64,000 nt of DNA from Ectopseudomonas toyotomiensis (GCF_900115695.1 NZ_FOXK01000006.1:62001-126000), one strand, 5' to 3'; counted from the first letter of the stretch, positions 8,171 through 17,037 are shown. Numbers and translations: made by a program. Notes: a model not told the origin generated them from the sequence alone.

Positions 8171-9848
8171 CGGTCAGGCTCCCGTTGCTCAGGCGCAGCA
8201 CCCGATCGGCCATGCCTATCAGAGCCGGGTGATGGGTGGCCATGATCAGGGTGCGACCGGCGGCGGCCAGGCCCTGCAGGGCCTCGACCACTTCCGCTTC
8301 GCTCTGTTCATCGAGGCTGGCGGTGGGCTCGTCGAGCAACAGCAGCGGCGAATCGCTCAACCACACCCGGGCCAGGGCCAGGCGCTGGGCCTGGCCTCCG
8401 GAAAGCCCACGCCCACCCTCACCCAGCGGGCTGTCCAGACCACTGGGTTGAGCCGTCAGCAGCTCAACCAAGCCAACCGCGGCCAGTGCCTGATGCATGG
8501 CGGCTGGCTGCGCATCCGGAGCGGTCAGGCGCAAATTTTCGGCCCAGCTGCCCTTGATCAAAAACGGCCGCTGCCCCATCCAGGCCAGCGGCTGCGCACC
8601 GGGGGTATGGCCAAAGATGCTGATAGTGCCGGCATCCGGCTGCACAAAGCCGGCCAGGCAATGCAGCAGGCTCGACTTGCCCGAGCCCGAGGGGCCGACC
8701 AGGGCAATCACCTCCCCCGCCGCCACATGCAGATCAAGCCCGCGCAGAATAGAGCCACGCCCGACATAGCCAAGACTCAGCCCCTGCACATGAATACCCA
8801 CGCAGTCACCGGTCCGTAGCTCAGCCGGCAGCTTAGTGGCGGGCGCCTCCAGTCCTTCCAGTTCGGCCAGGGTATCGGCCGCCGCCAGGGCCGCTGCGCG
8901 GTCGTGGTAATGCTGGGCTAGGCTGCGCAGCGGCTGAAAGAACTCGGGGGCCAGCAGCAGGATAAACAGGCCACTGAACAGGCTTAGCGCAGGCGAAGGG
9001 CCATAGCTGATATAGCCAAGCAGACCGAAACCGATATACATGGCCACCAAGGCAATGGCCACCGAGGCAAAGAACTCCAGCACCGCCGAGGACAGGAACG
9101 CCACCCGCAGCGTCTCCATGGTGATGGCTCGATAACGCTGGGTAGCCTGCTCGACACTGGCAATCGAGCGTCCGACCTGACCGAACAGCTGCAGGCTGGT
9201 GAGGTTACGTACCCGGTCGAGAAACTGTCCGGCCAGACGCCCAGCCTGAAGTACATGACGCTGGCTGATGCGCTCCGCACTCATCCCCACCAGAGCCATA
9301 AACAATGGAATCAGCGGCGCGGCGAACAGGAGAAATAAGGCCGCCAGCCAGTCGAGCCAGAACACCACGGCCAACAGGCACAAAGGCACCAGCAGGGCCA
9401 GCCATTGCTGCGGCAGGTAGCGGGCATAAAAACCATCCAGGGCGTCCACCTGCTCGACCCACTGGTTACTCAGGCTGGCACTGGGCTGAGCTGCCAGGCG
9501 CACCGGCCCGAGCCTGGCCCAAAGGGCACTGAGCTCAGCGCGTACCCGCTGCCGCACACGGGCACTGGCATACTGGCCCAGGCGCTCCTGCACGGCCTGG
9601 GCCAGCACCCGCAACAACACCGCCAGTACCAGCCCAAACATCATCGGCCAGAGGCTGGCCGGCGCGGCGGCCTTCATCAACAGAGCGTGCACCAGAGCGG
9701 CCATCAGGCCCATCTGCAGGATAATCGCCAGTGCTCCCAGCAGGCCCGCCGCTACGGCCCCCAGCAGTAGGGGGCGTACCGCTCGCTGGTGGCGGGCCAG
9801 CCAGCGACGGCTGCGCTGTTTACGCGCGCGGTCAGTGATAGCCTTCAC
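8163..9848 (-). CDS. cydD: ABC exporter subunit CydD for cytochrome bd assembly
   Basis: 561 residues with an ABC transporter membrane domain (~25-310) and an ATPase domain with Walker A Gly-Pro-Ser-Gly-Ser-Gly-Lys-Ser-Ser near 377 and signature Leu-Ser-Gly-Gly-Gln. It pairs with CydC as a heterodimeric thiol exporter. Its start overlaps the end of cydB by 17 bases and its end overlaps cydC by eight, so all four cyd genes form one transcript. In this sulfur-rich setting, export of thiols or persulfides could matter beyond oxidase assembly (inference). Confidence 0.93.
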   Translation of the reverse strand: MKAITDRARKQRSRRWLARHQRAVRPLLLGAVAAGLLGALAIILQMGLMAALVHALLMKAAAPASLWPMMFGLVLAVLLRVLAQAVQERLGQYASARVRQRVRAELSALWARLGPVRLAAQPSASLSNQWVEQVDALDGFYARYLPQQWLALLVPLCLLAVVFWLDWLAALFLLFAAPLIPLFMALVGMSAERISQRHVLQAGRLAGQFLDRVRNLTSLQLFGQVGRSIASVEQATQRYRAITMETLRVAFLSSAVLEFFASVAIALVAMYIGFGLLGYISYGPSPALSLFSGLFILLLAPEFFQPLRSLAQHYHDRAAALAAADTLAELEGLEAPATKLPAELRTGDCVGIHVQGLSLGYVGRGSILRGLDLHVAAGEVIALVGPSGSGKSSLLHCLAGFVQPDAGTISIFGHTPGAQPLAWMGQRPFLIKGSWAENLRLTAPDAQPAAMHQALAAVGLVELLTAQPSGLDSPLGEGGRGLSGGQAQRLALARVWLSDSPLLLLDEPTASLDEQSEAEVVEALQGLAAAGRTLIMATHHPALIGMADRVLRLSNGSLTDA

Positions 9849-10833
9849 CCGCCCGCACCTTGCCGCGGAATACCCAGTAGGTCCAGGCGGTATAGGTCAG
9901 CACGATGGGGATAACAAACAACAGGCCCAGCAGCAGGAACAGCTGCGATTCCGGCGCCGAGGCTGCATCCCAGATGGTGTGGTTGGGCGGGATGATATAG
10001 GGCCACTTGGTTACCAACAGGCCCAGATAGGTGAAGACAAACAACCCCATGGTCGCCATAAAGGGCATGGCCTCACGACGCTTGCGCAGGCTGCGGAAAA
10101 TCTGCAGCGCACACAAACCGGCCAGCAGCGGGAATATCCAGATCAGACCGATGGACGAGAACCAGCGGGCGTAGGCGGACGGATCGACCCAGGGAGTCCA
10201 GACGCTGATGGCAACAAACACTGTCAGCACGGCGGTCAGCAGCTTGGGGGCCAACTTATAGGCCCAGTCCTGGATATAGCCTTCAGACTTCATGATCAGC
10301 CAAGTACAACCTAGCAGCGCATAACCGGCCAGAAGCCCCAGGCCGGTGAGTACCGTAAAGGGCGTGAGCCAATCCAGGGGGCCACCCACGTACACCAAGC
10401 CTTCGGTATTGAAGCCCTGAATATAGGCCCCCACCACAGCACCCTGGGCAAAGGAGGCGACAATCGAGCCACCAGCAAAGGCCCAGTTCCAGAGGTAGCG
10501 CGAGGTATTGGCCTTGAAGCGGAACTCGAAAGCCACGCCGCGGAAAATCAGACCCGCCAGCAGCAGGAAGACACCGATATACATGGCTGGCAGCAGCACC
10601 GAGTAAACCAGCGGAAAGGCCGCTAGCAGCCCGGCGCCGCCGAGCACCAGCCAGGTCTCGTTACCGTCCCAGACAGGTGCCACCGAGTTCATCATCACAT
10701 CGCGGGCCTGCTCGTCCGGGGCGAAGGGAAACAGAATACCCACCCCCAGGTCGAAGCCATCCATCAGCACATACATGATGATGCCGAAGGCGATGATCAC
10801 CGCCCAAATCATGGAAAGATCAAACGGCACCAT
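9832..10833 (-). CDS. cydB: Cytochrome bd-type quinol oxidase subunit II
   Basis: 333 residues from the ATG whose first residues are Met-Val-Pro-Phe-Asp; an upstream in-frame extension inside cydA lacks family similarity. Eight or nine membrane helices and the conserved Met-Asp-Gly-Phe-Asp-Leu-Gly and Trp-Asp-Gly-Asn-Glu-Thr-Trp segments identify CydB/CioB. It begins one base after the cydA stop. It forms the oxidase heterodimer with CydA in the inner membrane. Confidence 0.95.
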   Translation of the reverse strand: MVPFDLSMIWAVIIAFGIIMYVLMDGFDLGVGILFPFAPDEQARDVMMNSVAPVWDGNETWLVLGGAGLLAAFPLVYSVLLPAMYIGVFLLLAGLIFRGVAFEFRFKANTSRYLWNWAFAGGSIVASFAQGAVVGAYIQGFNTEGLVYVGGPLDWLTPFTVLTGLGLLAGYALLGCTWLIMKSEGYIQDWAYKLAPKLLTAVLTVFVAISVWTPWVDPSAYARWFSSIGLIWIFPLLAGLCALQIFRSLRKRREAMPFMATMGLFVFTYLGLLVTKWPYIIPPNHTIWDAASAPESQLFLLLGLLFVIPIVLTYTAWTYWVFRGKVRAGEGYH

Positions 10834-10834
10834 A

Positions 10835-12235
10835 TCAGTGCTCCCCCTGTTCCAGACGTACGTGGGTTGCCGATAGCGGACGCGATGCCCGCTCCACCTC
10901 ATGGGTTGCCTCGGCGCTCAGGTCTTCTTCCAGACCGTCCTGCAGCACGCGCATCAGGTAATACAGGCCGGCACTAAAGACCACGGCATAAACCAGGATG
11001 TAACCGATCAGGGTAAACAGCGCCATGCCCCCGGTCAGCGAGGGCGTCAGGCCCTCGGCATGGGTCATCACCCCATAGATCAACCAGGGCGCCCTCCCCG
11101 CTTCGGTCACCACCCAACCGGCCAGCACTGCCAGGAAAGGCGTGATGCTCATCCAGCGCATGCCATTGAGGAACCAGGGGGTTCGCCAGTAGCGGCCACC
11201 TCGGCGCAATACCAAGCCGGTCAAGCCGAAGGCGATCATCAGCAGACCGATACCGACCATCACCCGGAACGACCAAAACACGATCCACACCGGCGGCTGT
11301 TCTTCGTACGGCACCTCGGCGATACCCGGCAGCTCACCTTCCCAGTCGTGGGTCAGGATAAAGCTGGCCAGCTTGGGGATAGCAATCTCGAAGTGGTTGG
11401 TCTGCGCCTCTTGATCAGGCCAGGCGAACAGCAGCAGCGGCACGCCGGATCCACGCTGCCAGTTGCCCTCCATCGCCGCAACCTTGGTTGGCTGATGTTC
11501 TAGGGTATTTAGGCCGTGGTAATCCCCTACCACTGCCTGGGTCGGGGCAATCAGCAGGATCAGCCACAGGCTCACCGACAGCGCCTTGCGGTTCAGATCC
11601 ACTTCACGCTGGCGCAGCAGATACCAGGCACTGACCCCGGCCACCACAAAGGCACCGGTCAGGAAGGAAGCCAGGGCCATGTGCATGAAGCGATAGGGGA
11701 AGGATGGGCTGAACAGCGCCTCTGACCAAGAAAGCACATGGATCATACCGTCACGCAGTTCGGTACCCACAGGGGTCTGCATCCAACTATTGGCAGAGAG
11801 AATCCAGAACGACGAAATAAAAGTGCCCAACGCCACCATGCAGGCAGACAGCAGATGCATGCCCTGAGGCACCTTGCCGCGACCAAAGAGCAGCACGCCA
11901 AGGAAGGCCGCCTCAAGGAAAAAGGCCGTAATCACTTCATAGCTCAGCACCGGGCCGAGGAAGTTCGATGCCGCATACGAGAAATTGCTCCAGTTGGTGC
12001 CGAACTGGAAGGCCATGACGATGCCAGAGACCACACCCATGCCGAACACCACAGCAAACACCTGTATCCAGAACTTCGACAGGCGCTCCCAGGCAGGGTC
12101 ACCGGTACGGAAGGACATACCTTCTAGAAATGCAATAAAAGAGGCCAAGCCGATGGTAAATACGGGAAAAATCGCATGAAAGCAGACTACAAATGCAAAT
12201 TGCAGCCGGGAAAGGAAAAGCGGGTCTAATTCCAT
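10835..12235 (-). CDS. cydA: Cytochrome bd-type quinol oxidase subunit I (CioA-like)
   Basis: 466 residues from the ATG with N-terminus Met-Glu-Leu-Asp-Pro-Leu. It holds the heme ligands of the family (His in Phe-His-Ile/Ala-Ile-Phe-Pro near 18, the Gly-Arg-x-Pro-Trp loop) and a short Q-loop, typical of the cyanide-insensitive CioA branch rather than E. coli CydA. Bd oxidases resist sulfide, cyanide and NO, which fits the adjoining sulfide-oxidation genes. A longer in-frame start at 12283 is unlikely, since family alignment begins at the chosen ATG. Its 5' leader is interrupted by a MITE (12306-12474). Confidence 0.94.
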   Translation of the reverse strand: MELDPLFLSRLQFAFVVCFHAIFPVFTIGLASFIAFLEGMSFRTGDPAWERLSKFWIQVFAVVFGMGVVSGIVMAFQFGTNWSNFSYAASNFLGPVLSYEVITAFFLEAAFLGVLLFGRGKVPQGMHLLSACMVALGTFISSFWILSANSWMQTPVGTELRDGMIHVLSWSEALFSPSFPYRFMHMALASFLTGAFVVAGVSAWYLLRQREVDLNRKALSVSLWLILLIAPTQAVVGDYHGLNTLEHQPTKVAAMEGNWQRGSGVPLLLFAWPDQEAQTNHFEIAIPKLASFILTHDWEGELPGIAEVPYEEQPPVWIVFWSFRVMVGIGLLMIAFGLTGLVLRRGGRYWRTPWFLNGMRWMSITPFLAVLAGWVVTEAGRAPWLIYGVMTHAEGLTPSLTGGMALFTLIGYILVYAVVFSAGLYYLMRVLQDGLEEDLSAEATHEVERASRPLSATHVRLEQGEH

Positions 12236-12301
12236 CTGAGCATGCCCTGTAAGTGGAAGGGACGGGGTAACGAAGCTAGGCACAGCCTTTGCTTACGCGA
12301 T

Positions 12302-12478
12302 CTAGGCTCTGTACGAAAAGTGCCTGTGCTCGGTGATGCTTCATTGAAAATGGGTTCGGAATGCTCATCTGCCGATTGTAAACTCTGGTGCGAGCCCGAT
12401 CCGTTCCACACCCGTTTTTACGGAGCCACCATTCGTATCGTCTGACCTACGTTCTGCGACTTTTCGTACAGATTCTAG
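12302..12478. mobile_element. MITE-like non-autonomous element with CTAG target duplication
   Basis: A 169-bp unit (12306-12474) is bounded by 16-bp inverted ends GCTCTGTACGAAAAGT and ACTTTTCGTACAGATT (14 of 16 pair) and flanked on each side by CTAG. A CTAG/YTAR duplication is typical of the IS5 group of the IS5 family, so this is probably an internally deleted derivative of such an element. It has no ORF and lies in the leader between the CsoR-type operator and cydA. Confidence 0.75.
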
Positions 12479-12490
12479 TGTAGCTCAGTA

Positions 12491-12505
12491 AACCCCCGGG
12501 GGTAT
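12491..12505 (-). promoter_or_regulatory. CsoR/CstR-type operator upstream of cydABDC
   Basis: The palindrome AACCCCCGGGGGTAT is a close match to the dsrE site at 6370-6385. It is 255 bases from the cydA ATG, and would be about 82 without the MITE and its duplicated target. The repressor gene lies just upstream, on the same strand. Confidence 0.7.
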
Positions 12506-12672
12506 GTAGGCCAATTGCCGCACCCAGGTAACAACGCAACAGCACTATCGCGAACACCTTAGCCCATTCAAAGCAAGAAGCCTGATAATCACACCATTAG
12601 GAAGCATCTTTTCAGCAGAATCACCGCTGGTTATATCTGCAGAAAAAATGAGAGAGACCTATGCAAGATGCC

Positions 12673-12939
12673 TCAGGTGTACTTTGTAAAGATGTCGCGC
12701 ACCTGAGCCAGTTTTTCACTGTTGCTATGATCAGGGCTGAGAATGGCATCCTCGGCCAAACACACCAGCATCTGTTGGTAGGCCTTGTCTAGGGCCTTAC
12801 GTGCTGCACTGAACTGTTGAGCAATACCCTCGCATTCGTCACCTCGACGGATCATTGCCTGAATACCCCGTATCTGCCCCTCCACCCGAGCGAGTCGTTT
12901 GAGAATGGCATCGCGACTTTTAAAATTTTGCTCTTGCAT
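12673..12939 (-). CDS. CsoR/CstR-family repressor with atypical cysteine pair
   Basis: 88 residues from the ATG preceded by GGGAGCAGGG; a TTG five codons earlier is less likely. It has the DUF156 three-helix fold with the Arg-Val-Glu-Gly-Gln-Ile-Arg-Gly motif. Cys36 is at the usual first position, but the CsoR ligands His61 and Cys65 are absent (Leu61, Ala65); the only other cysteine is Cys60. The copper site is therefore missing and a thiol or persulfide switch is more likely. Given nearby sulfur genes and two G-tract operators, it probably represses dsrE and cydABDC in response to reactive sulfur (inference). Confidence 0.83.
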   Translation of the reverse strand: MQEQNFKSRDAILKRLARVEGQIRGIQAMIRRGDECEGIAQQFSAARKALDKAYQQMLVCLAEDAILSPDHSNSEKLAQVRDIFTKYT

Positions 12940-13231
12940 ACCCTGCTCCCGCAATAAATAGCCCCTGCTTTGAAAAGGGCATTTCGCCTAAACCAGAGCA
13001 AATACGCTGGCCAAACCATTGATGAAGAGTTTGCCTCAATCCGATCACCTGGGACGAGGTCTTCCCACAAAGATTTTCTTTGTAGAGGGCGAAGAATTTT
13101 TCGATCGCGCCCAGTTTCCTTCACCGAGAACATATTCAACACTGAAGAATAAGCTTCGTCCCAGTGTCGGAGCGGGACACCACCTCATCCAACCCCGACT
13201 ACCCTGGTGGGGCTCAGTAACAGGCCAAGCC

Positions 13232-13873
13232 ATGACTCCAGAACGATTGAATGACGATCTTTTACTACCGGCGATCATGCACGGTGCTAGCTTGCAGTGG
13301 ATATCCAGCCCTATCCCTGGAGTAAAACGACGCCCGTTTTATCGAGTTGGTGGAGAACAGGCCCGCGCTACCAGCCTGGTGTGCTACGTGCCAGGTAGCC
13401 ACTTCAGCGCGCATCAGCACTCAGGAGGCGAGGAGTTCTTGGTCATCGAGGGTGTGTTTGAGGACGAGAATGGCCGCTATCCCACTGGCACCTATGTGCG
13501 CAACCCACCAGGCAGTGGTCATACGCCGGGGGCTAGTGAGGGATGCATGATCTTCGTGCGACTTCGCCAATTCCATGTTGATGATCGCAAACAGCTCGTC
13601 ACTAGGATAAATGTTCAAGGCGACCAGCTATTGTTCGAAAATCCCCATGAGAAAGTCTGGATACAGTCTGTGCAATCCAACTTGCGCATAAAAATACTCA
13701 ATCCTCGCGGACTGGAACTGCTGGTTCTTGACGGCACACTTGTAGGTGAGGATTTCCTTCTGCAGCCACTGAGCTGGATGCGGCTGCCATCGGGCATGAC
13801 CTTCGAAGCCGAAGCAGGCGTGGACGGTGCGCGTCTGTGGTTGAAAGATGCAGCACCAACTCTAGGTTTCTGA
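13232..13873 (+). CDS. Bicupin (ChrR-type) metal-binding protein
   Basis: 213 residues with two cupin units. The first carries Ser-Ala-His-Gln-His-Ser-Gly-Gly-Glu-Glu and a later Gly-His-Thr-Pro, the His/Glu metal ligands of cupin_7/ChrR proteins. The second (from ~140) lacks these ligands. The ATG at 13232 was chosen because upstream in-frame residues are not cupin-like; its ribosome site is weak. No anti-sigma domain is present, so it is an enzyme or sensor of unknown substrate. It converges with the LysR gene, overlapping by 12 bases. Confidence 0.75.
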   Translation: MTPERLNDDLLLPAIMHGASLQWISSPIPGVKRRPFYRVGGEQARATSLVCYVPGSHFSAHQHSGGEEFLVIEGVFEDENGRYPTGTYVRNPPGSGHTPGASEGCMIFVRLRQFHVDDRKQLVTRINVQGDQLLFENPHEKVWIQSVQSNLRIKILNPRGLELLVLDGTLVGEDFLLQPLSWMRLPSGMTFEAEAGVDGARLWLKDAAPTLGF

Positions 13874-14791
13874 CGCCTTATCTACTTCACTGAGCAACCA
13901 GTCGCGGAAAGCCTGCACTTTCGGCAACTCGCCACTTTCCGGGCGATAGACTACGTAATAGGCCTGGGTCAGCGGGCAATCCAGGCCTTCGTCGGCAAAC
14001 GGACGAATCAACCGACCCGCAGCCAGATCGTCTTTGACCATGACGCTGCGTGCCAGTGCCAATCCTTGCCCATCTATCGCTGCCTGCAGCACTGCAGCTG
14101 AGTTGTTGATGCGCAATCCGTGCTCGGTTTTCACGTGCCCATATCCAGCTGCATCCAGCCACATTCTCCATGTGGGATAGTCGGCGTAGTTGGCCATTGA
14201 AAGATCATGGATAAGCATACAGCGCGCTACCACCTCAGGCCGAAGGCGGTCTCCATCTAGCAGTGGATAGCCGGGTGAACAGACCGGGAAAATAACCTCA
14301 TCCATCAGGTGAATAGCGCTAAGGCCAGACCAATTACCAGCACCGTAACGTACTCCGACATCAATCCGCTCAGCCTGGAAGTCCACCGACCGCGAATTTG
14401 TATCGAGTAGCACATCCAGATCCGGATAGGCCTGCTGGAAACGTTCGATACGTGGCAGTAACCATTTCGAGGCGAATGCCGGGCTCACGGTGACCGTTAG
14501 CTCCGCATTCCCCCCGGCGTCTTTCAATCTTGCCAGCCCTAGGCTCAATCGCTCGAAGCCTTCTCGGATATCGGGCAGAGCGGCTCGTGCTGCATCGGTC
14601 AGTAACAGTCGTGCCGAGCCGCTAGTAGCGCGATAGAACAGCGGGATACCGAGCCACGATTCCAGATTACGTACCTGTTGCCCCACAGCGGCTGGGGTAA
14701 CGTTCAGCTCGGCTGCGGCGGCAGAAAAGCTTTGGTGGCGGGCGGCGGCTTCGAAAGCACGCAGAGAATTGAGGTAAGCGGGTGTAGTCAT
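13862..14791 (-). CDS. LysR-family regulator (GcvA-like)
   Basis: 309 residues from the ATG beginning Met-Thr-Thr-Pro-Ala-Tyr-Leu-Asn-Ser-Leu-Arg. The winged HTH at ~5-62 (Ala-Ala-Ala-Glu-Leu-Asn-Val-Thr-Pro) and a substrate-binding domain at ~90-300 identify a LysR protein of the GcvA type. It is divergent from the SDR gene across a 176-base AT-rich gap, the usual arrangement for control of that gene and probably the downstream oxidase. The inducer is not predictable. Confidence 0.9.
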   Translation of the reverse strand: MTTPAYLNSLRAFEAAARHQSFSAAAAELNVTPAAVGQQVRNLESWLGIPLFYRATSGSARLLLTDAARAALPDIREGFERLSLGLARLKDAGGNAELTVTVSPAFASKWLLPRIERFQQAYPDLDVLLDTNSRSVDFQAERIDVGVRYGAGNWSGLSAIHLMDEVIFPVCSPGYPLLDGDRLRPEVVARCMLIHDLSMANYADYPTWRMWLDAAGYGHVKTEHGLRINNSAAVLQAAIDGQGLALARSVMVKDDLAAGRLIRPFADEGLDCPLTQAYYVVYRPESGELPKVQAFRDWLLSEVDKASET

Positions 14792-14967
14792 TGAAAGAAA
14801 TTCTATCTTAACAGACAAAAACATATGCGTTGTTGGTGGTGTCTGCCAAATCAACAATACACATCAGCTTTGGAGCCATATATAACGAATTTAGCATATT
14901 TTTGGTTCCTTCGAGGCCTTTGGCATTATCTATTTCTTGCGTTCAATAGGACTGAGGAGATCAGAAT

Positions 14968-15741
14968 ATGAAAAGTTTTTCTAACAAGGTTGCCATCGTT
15001 ACCGGCGGAGGTTCAGGTATCGGTAAGGAAGTTGCAAGGCGTCTGGTCGAGGCAGGAGCGTCGGTTGTAATTGGTGGTCGCGACGTCGCCAAACTGACGC
15101 AAGCAGCCCTTGATATAGACGTCATTGGTGGCCATGTCCGTACACTGGCTGGTGATATCGCTCAACCTTCAACCGCTCAGGCGCTGGTCGACTTGGCTGT
15201 GAGCGAATTCGGTGGCGTGGACATCCTGGTCAATAATGCAGGTGTCTTTAATCCGAAGCCCTTCCTAGAGGTAAATCCAGACGAGTACGACTGGTTCCTT
15301 GATACTATTCTGAAGGGCAAGTTCTTCATGGCTCAGGCGGCGGCCAAAGCCATGCAGCAACGTGGTGGTGGTGCCATTGTACAAACAGGTTCGCTCTGGG
15401 CTATCCAGGCTATCGGCGCTACACCCTCGGCGGCCTACTCCGCTGCCAATGCCGGCGTACATGCACTCACCCGCAACTTGGCCATCGAGTTGGCCAGTTC
15501 GAACATCCGCATCAATACAGTAGCTCCGGCTGTGGTAGAAACTCCTGTGTATGGCACCTTCATGGATGCTGAGCAGATCAAGGAAGTGCTGCCAACCTTC
15601 AACGCTTTCCACCCGCTAGGACGCAATGGCCAACCTGCTGATGTAGCTTCGGCAATTCTCTTCCTCGCATCACAAGACGCGTCTTGGATTACCGGAACCA
15701 TACTGCCAGTAGACGGCGGAGTCACCGCTGGACGGAACTGA
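14968..15741 (+). CDS. Short-chain dehydrogenase/reductase with Lys-to-Asn active-site change
   Basis: 257 residues with a Rossmann fold: TGGGSGIG cofactor motif at 12-19, Asn-Asn-Ala-Gly near 89, catalytic Ser near 141. The normal Tyr-x-x-x-Lys is Tyr-Ser-Ala-Ala-Asn here (codon AAT), so the catalytic Lys is replaced. The ending Pro-Val-Asp-Gly-Gly is typical of classical SDRs. The substitution implies altered or weak catalysis unless another residue compensates. It is divergent from the LysR gene and probably co-regulated with the flavin oxidase downstream. AGGAG ribosome site present. Confidence 0.88.
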   Translation: MKSFSNKVAIVTGGGSGIGKEVARRLVEAGASVVIGGRDVAKLTQAALDIDVIGGHVRTLAGDIAQPSTAQALVDLAVSEFGGVDILVNNAGVFNPKPFLEVNPDEYDWFLDTILKGKFFMAQAAAKAMQQRGGGAIVQTGSLWAIQAIGATPSAAYSAANAGVHALTRNLAIELASSNIRINTVAPAVVETPVYGTFMDAEQIKEVLPTFNAFHPLGRNGQPADVASAILFLASQDASWITGTILPVDGGVTAGRN

Positions 15742-15813
15742 GGGGCGGCTAAGCAAGAAATTGCCGAGGCTCTCTGGTCTGGTTATCCCAATGAACCCCG
15801 GAGCGGCGTTAAC

Positions 15814-15835
15814 GCGGACGCCTTAAGGCGTCCGC
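15814..15835. terminator. Perfect 22-bp dyad after the SDR gene
   Basis: Arms GCGGACGCC and GGCGTCCGC with a TTAA centre make a fully self-complementary 22-mer, followed by TGTGTTTG. It may be a terminator with a poor T tract or an operator for the oxidase gene starting 21 bases later. Confidence 0.5.
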
Positions 15836-15856
15836 TGTGTTTGCTGGAGCCCATAT

Positions 15857-16930
15857 ATGTACAAGAAGAAGATTGCCATCGTCGGCGGCGGCTTAGCCGG
15901 TGTCTATGCCGCCTACCGTCTAGACCAAGCTGGTATCGAATTTGATCTATTTGAGGCCCGCAATCGTCTAGGTGGGCGCATCCTTTCGACTGAGACTGGT
16001 TTGGATCTGGGGCCAACCTGGTTTTGGCCTGACGTCCAACCCCGGATGTCTGAGATAGTGACTCAGCTGGGTTTAGTCGCATTCGCCCAGCACGAATACG
16101 GAGACGCGTTGCTAGAGCGAGGTTTTGGACAAGTATCGCGCCGCCAGGGCTATCGCTCGGGCAATACTACAATGCGAATCGAAGGCGGTACGACTCGTCT
16201 GATCAGCACGCTGTCTGCCAGCTTACCAGCTAATCGAATCCACCTCGGTACCGAGGTGGTCGCAGCCAATCTTGATGAAAACGGCGTGGCACTTCGTCTG
16301 GGCGCCAATCATTCCGAGCTGCATTCGTACAGCCACATTTGGTTAGCAATACCTCCGCGCCTCACACAGCGCATTGCCTTTGATCCTGTGCTTTCAGAAC
16401 ACTGTGTTAGCCGCCTGTACTCTGTTCCAACTTGGATGGCAGCACATGCCAAGTATGTGGCGCGCTACTCTCATCCGTTTTGGCGTGAGCAGGGTCTCTC
16501 GGGCGATGCCTTCAGCTCCACGGGCCCGCTTGGAGAGATCCATGATGCAAGCAATGGTGAGACTTCTGCGCTGTTTGGATTCTTCGCCATAAGTGCCTTG
16601 CAGCGTGGGCGATTCGGTGATGCAGAACTCCGCAACCACTGTCGAGAACAGCTTAACCGCCTATTCGGTGACGAGGCAGGCAATCCTTTGGAAGACTGGA
16701 TTCAGGACTGGGCCGCAGAACAGTTTACTGCTTCAGCGGATGACCAAACGCCTCCTCGCTGGCATGGCCTCTACGACTTAACAAATGTGATTGATAACAC
16801 TTGGGATGATCGACTGGTCCTGATCGGGAGCGAAGCTGGCGGTGAATACGGAGGCTATATGGAAGGGGCACTTCTGGCGGTAGATGTAGCCCTAAGTCGG
16901 GTACAGGAACCACGCCCGGCGCCGATCTGA
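15857..16930 (+). CDS. FAD-dependent amine oxidase-like protein
   Basis: 357 residues. The N-terminus has the GGGLAG dinucleotide motif near residue 10, an acidic Glu-Ala-Arg, and Arg-Leu-Gly-Gly-Arg, the signature of the monoamine oxidase/phytoene desaturase superfamily. A C-terminal Gly-Ser-Glu-Ala-Gly-Gly-Glu-Tyr-Gly-Gly-Tyr segment closes the FAD site. It is shorter than typical monoamine oxidases (~450). No signal peptide is seen. It probably oxidises an amine or amine-derived intermediate linked to the SDR and cupin; the substrate is unknown. Confidence 0.8.
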   Translation: MYKKKIAIVGGGLAGVYAAYRLDQAGIEFDLFEARNRLGGRILSTETGLDLGPTWFWPDVQPRMSEIVTQLGLVAFAQHEYGDALLERGFGQVSRRQGYRSGNTTMRIEGGTTRLISTLSASLPANRIHLGTEVVAANLDENGVALRLGANHSELHSYSHIWLAIPPRLTQRIAFDPVLSEHCVSRLYSVPTWMAAHAKYVARYSHPFWREQGLSGDAFSSTGPLGEIHDASNGETSALFGFFAISALQRGRFGDAELRNHCREQLNRLFGDEAGNPLEDWIQDWAAEQFTASADDQTPPRWHGLYDLTNVIDNTWDDRLVLIGSEAGGEYGGYMEGALLAVDVALSRVQEPRPAPI

Positions 16931-17037
16931 GTGATCACCTCTGGTCGGCTCCAGTCAGAAGCTAGCTGAAGAACCATGTTGCAATCACCACACGTGGTTG
17001 CTATCCACGGAGCAAAAGCAGGGGTTCTTGCCCCCTC

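Noticed and set aside
12673..12939. Copper sensor CsoR
   Set aside because: His61 and Cys65 ligands are missing and no copper genes are nearby.
13019..13231. N-terminal extension of the cupin protein
   Set aside because: Not cupin-like and no ribosome site; the later ATG gives a normal family length.
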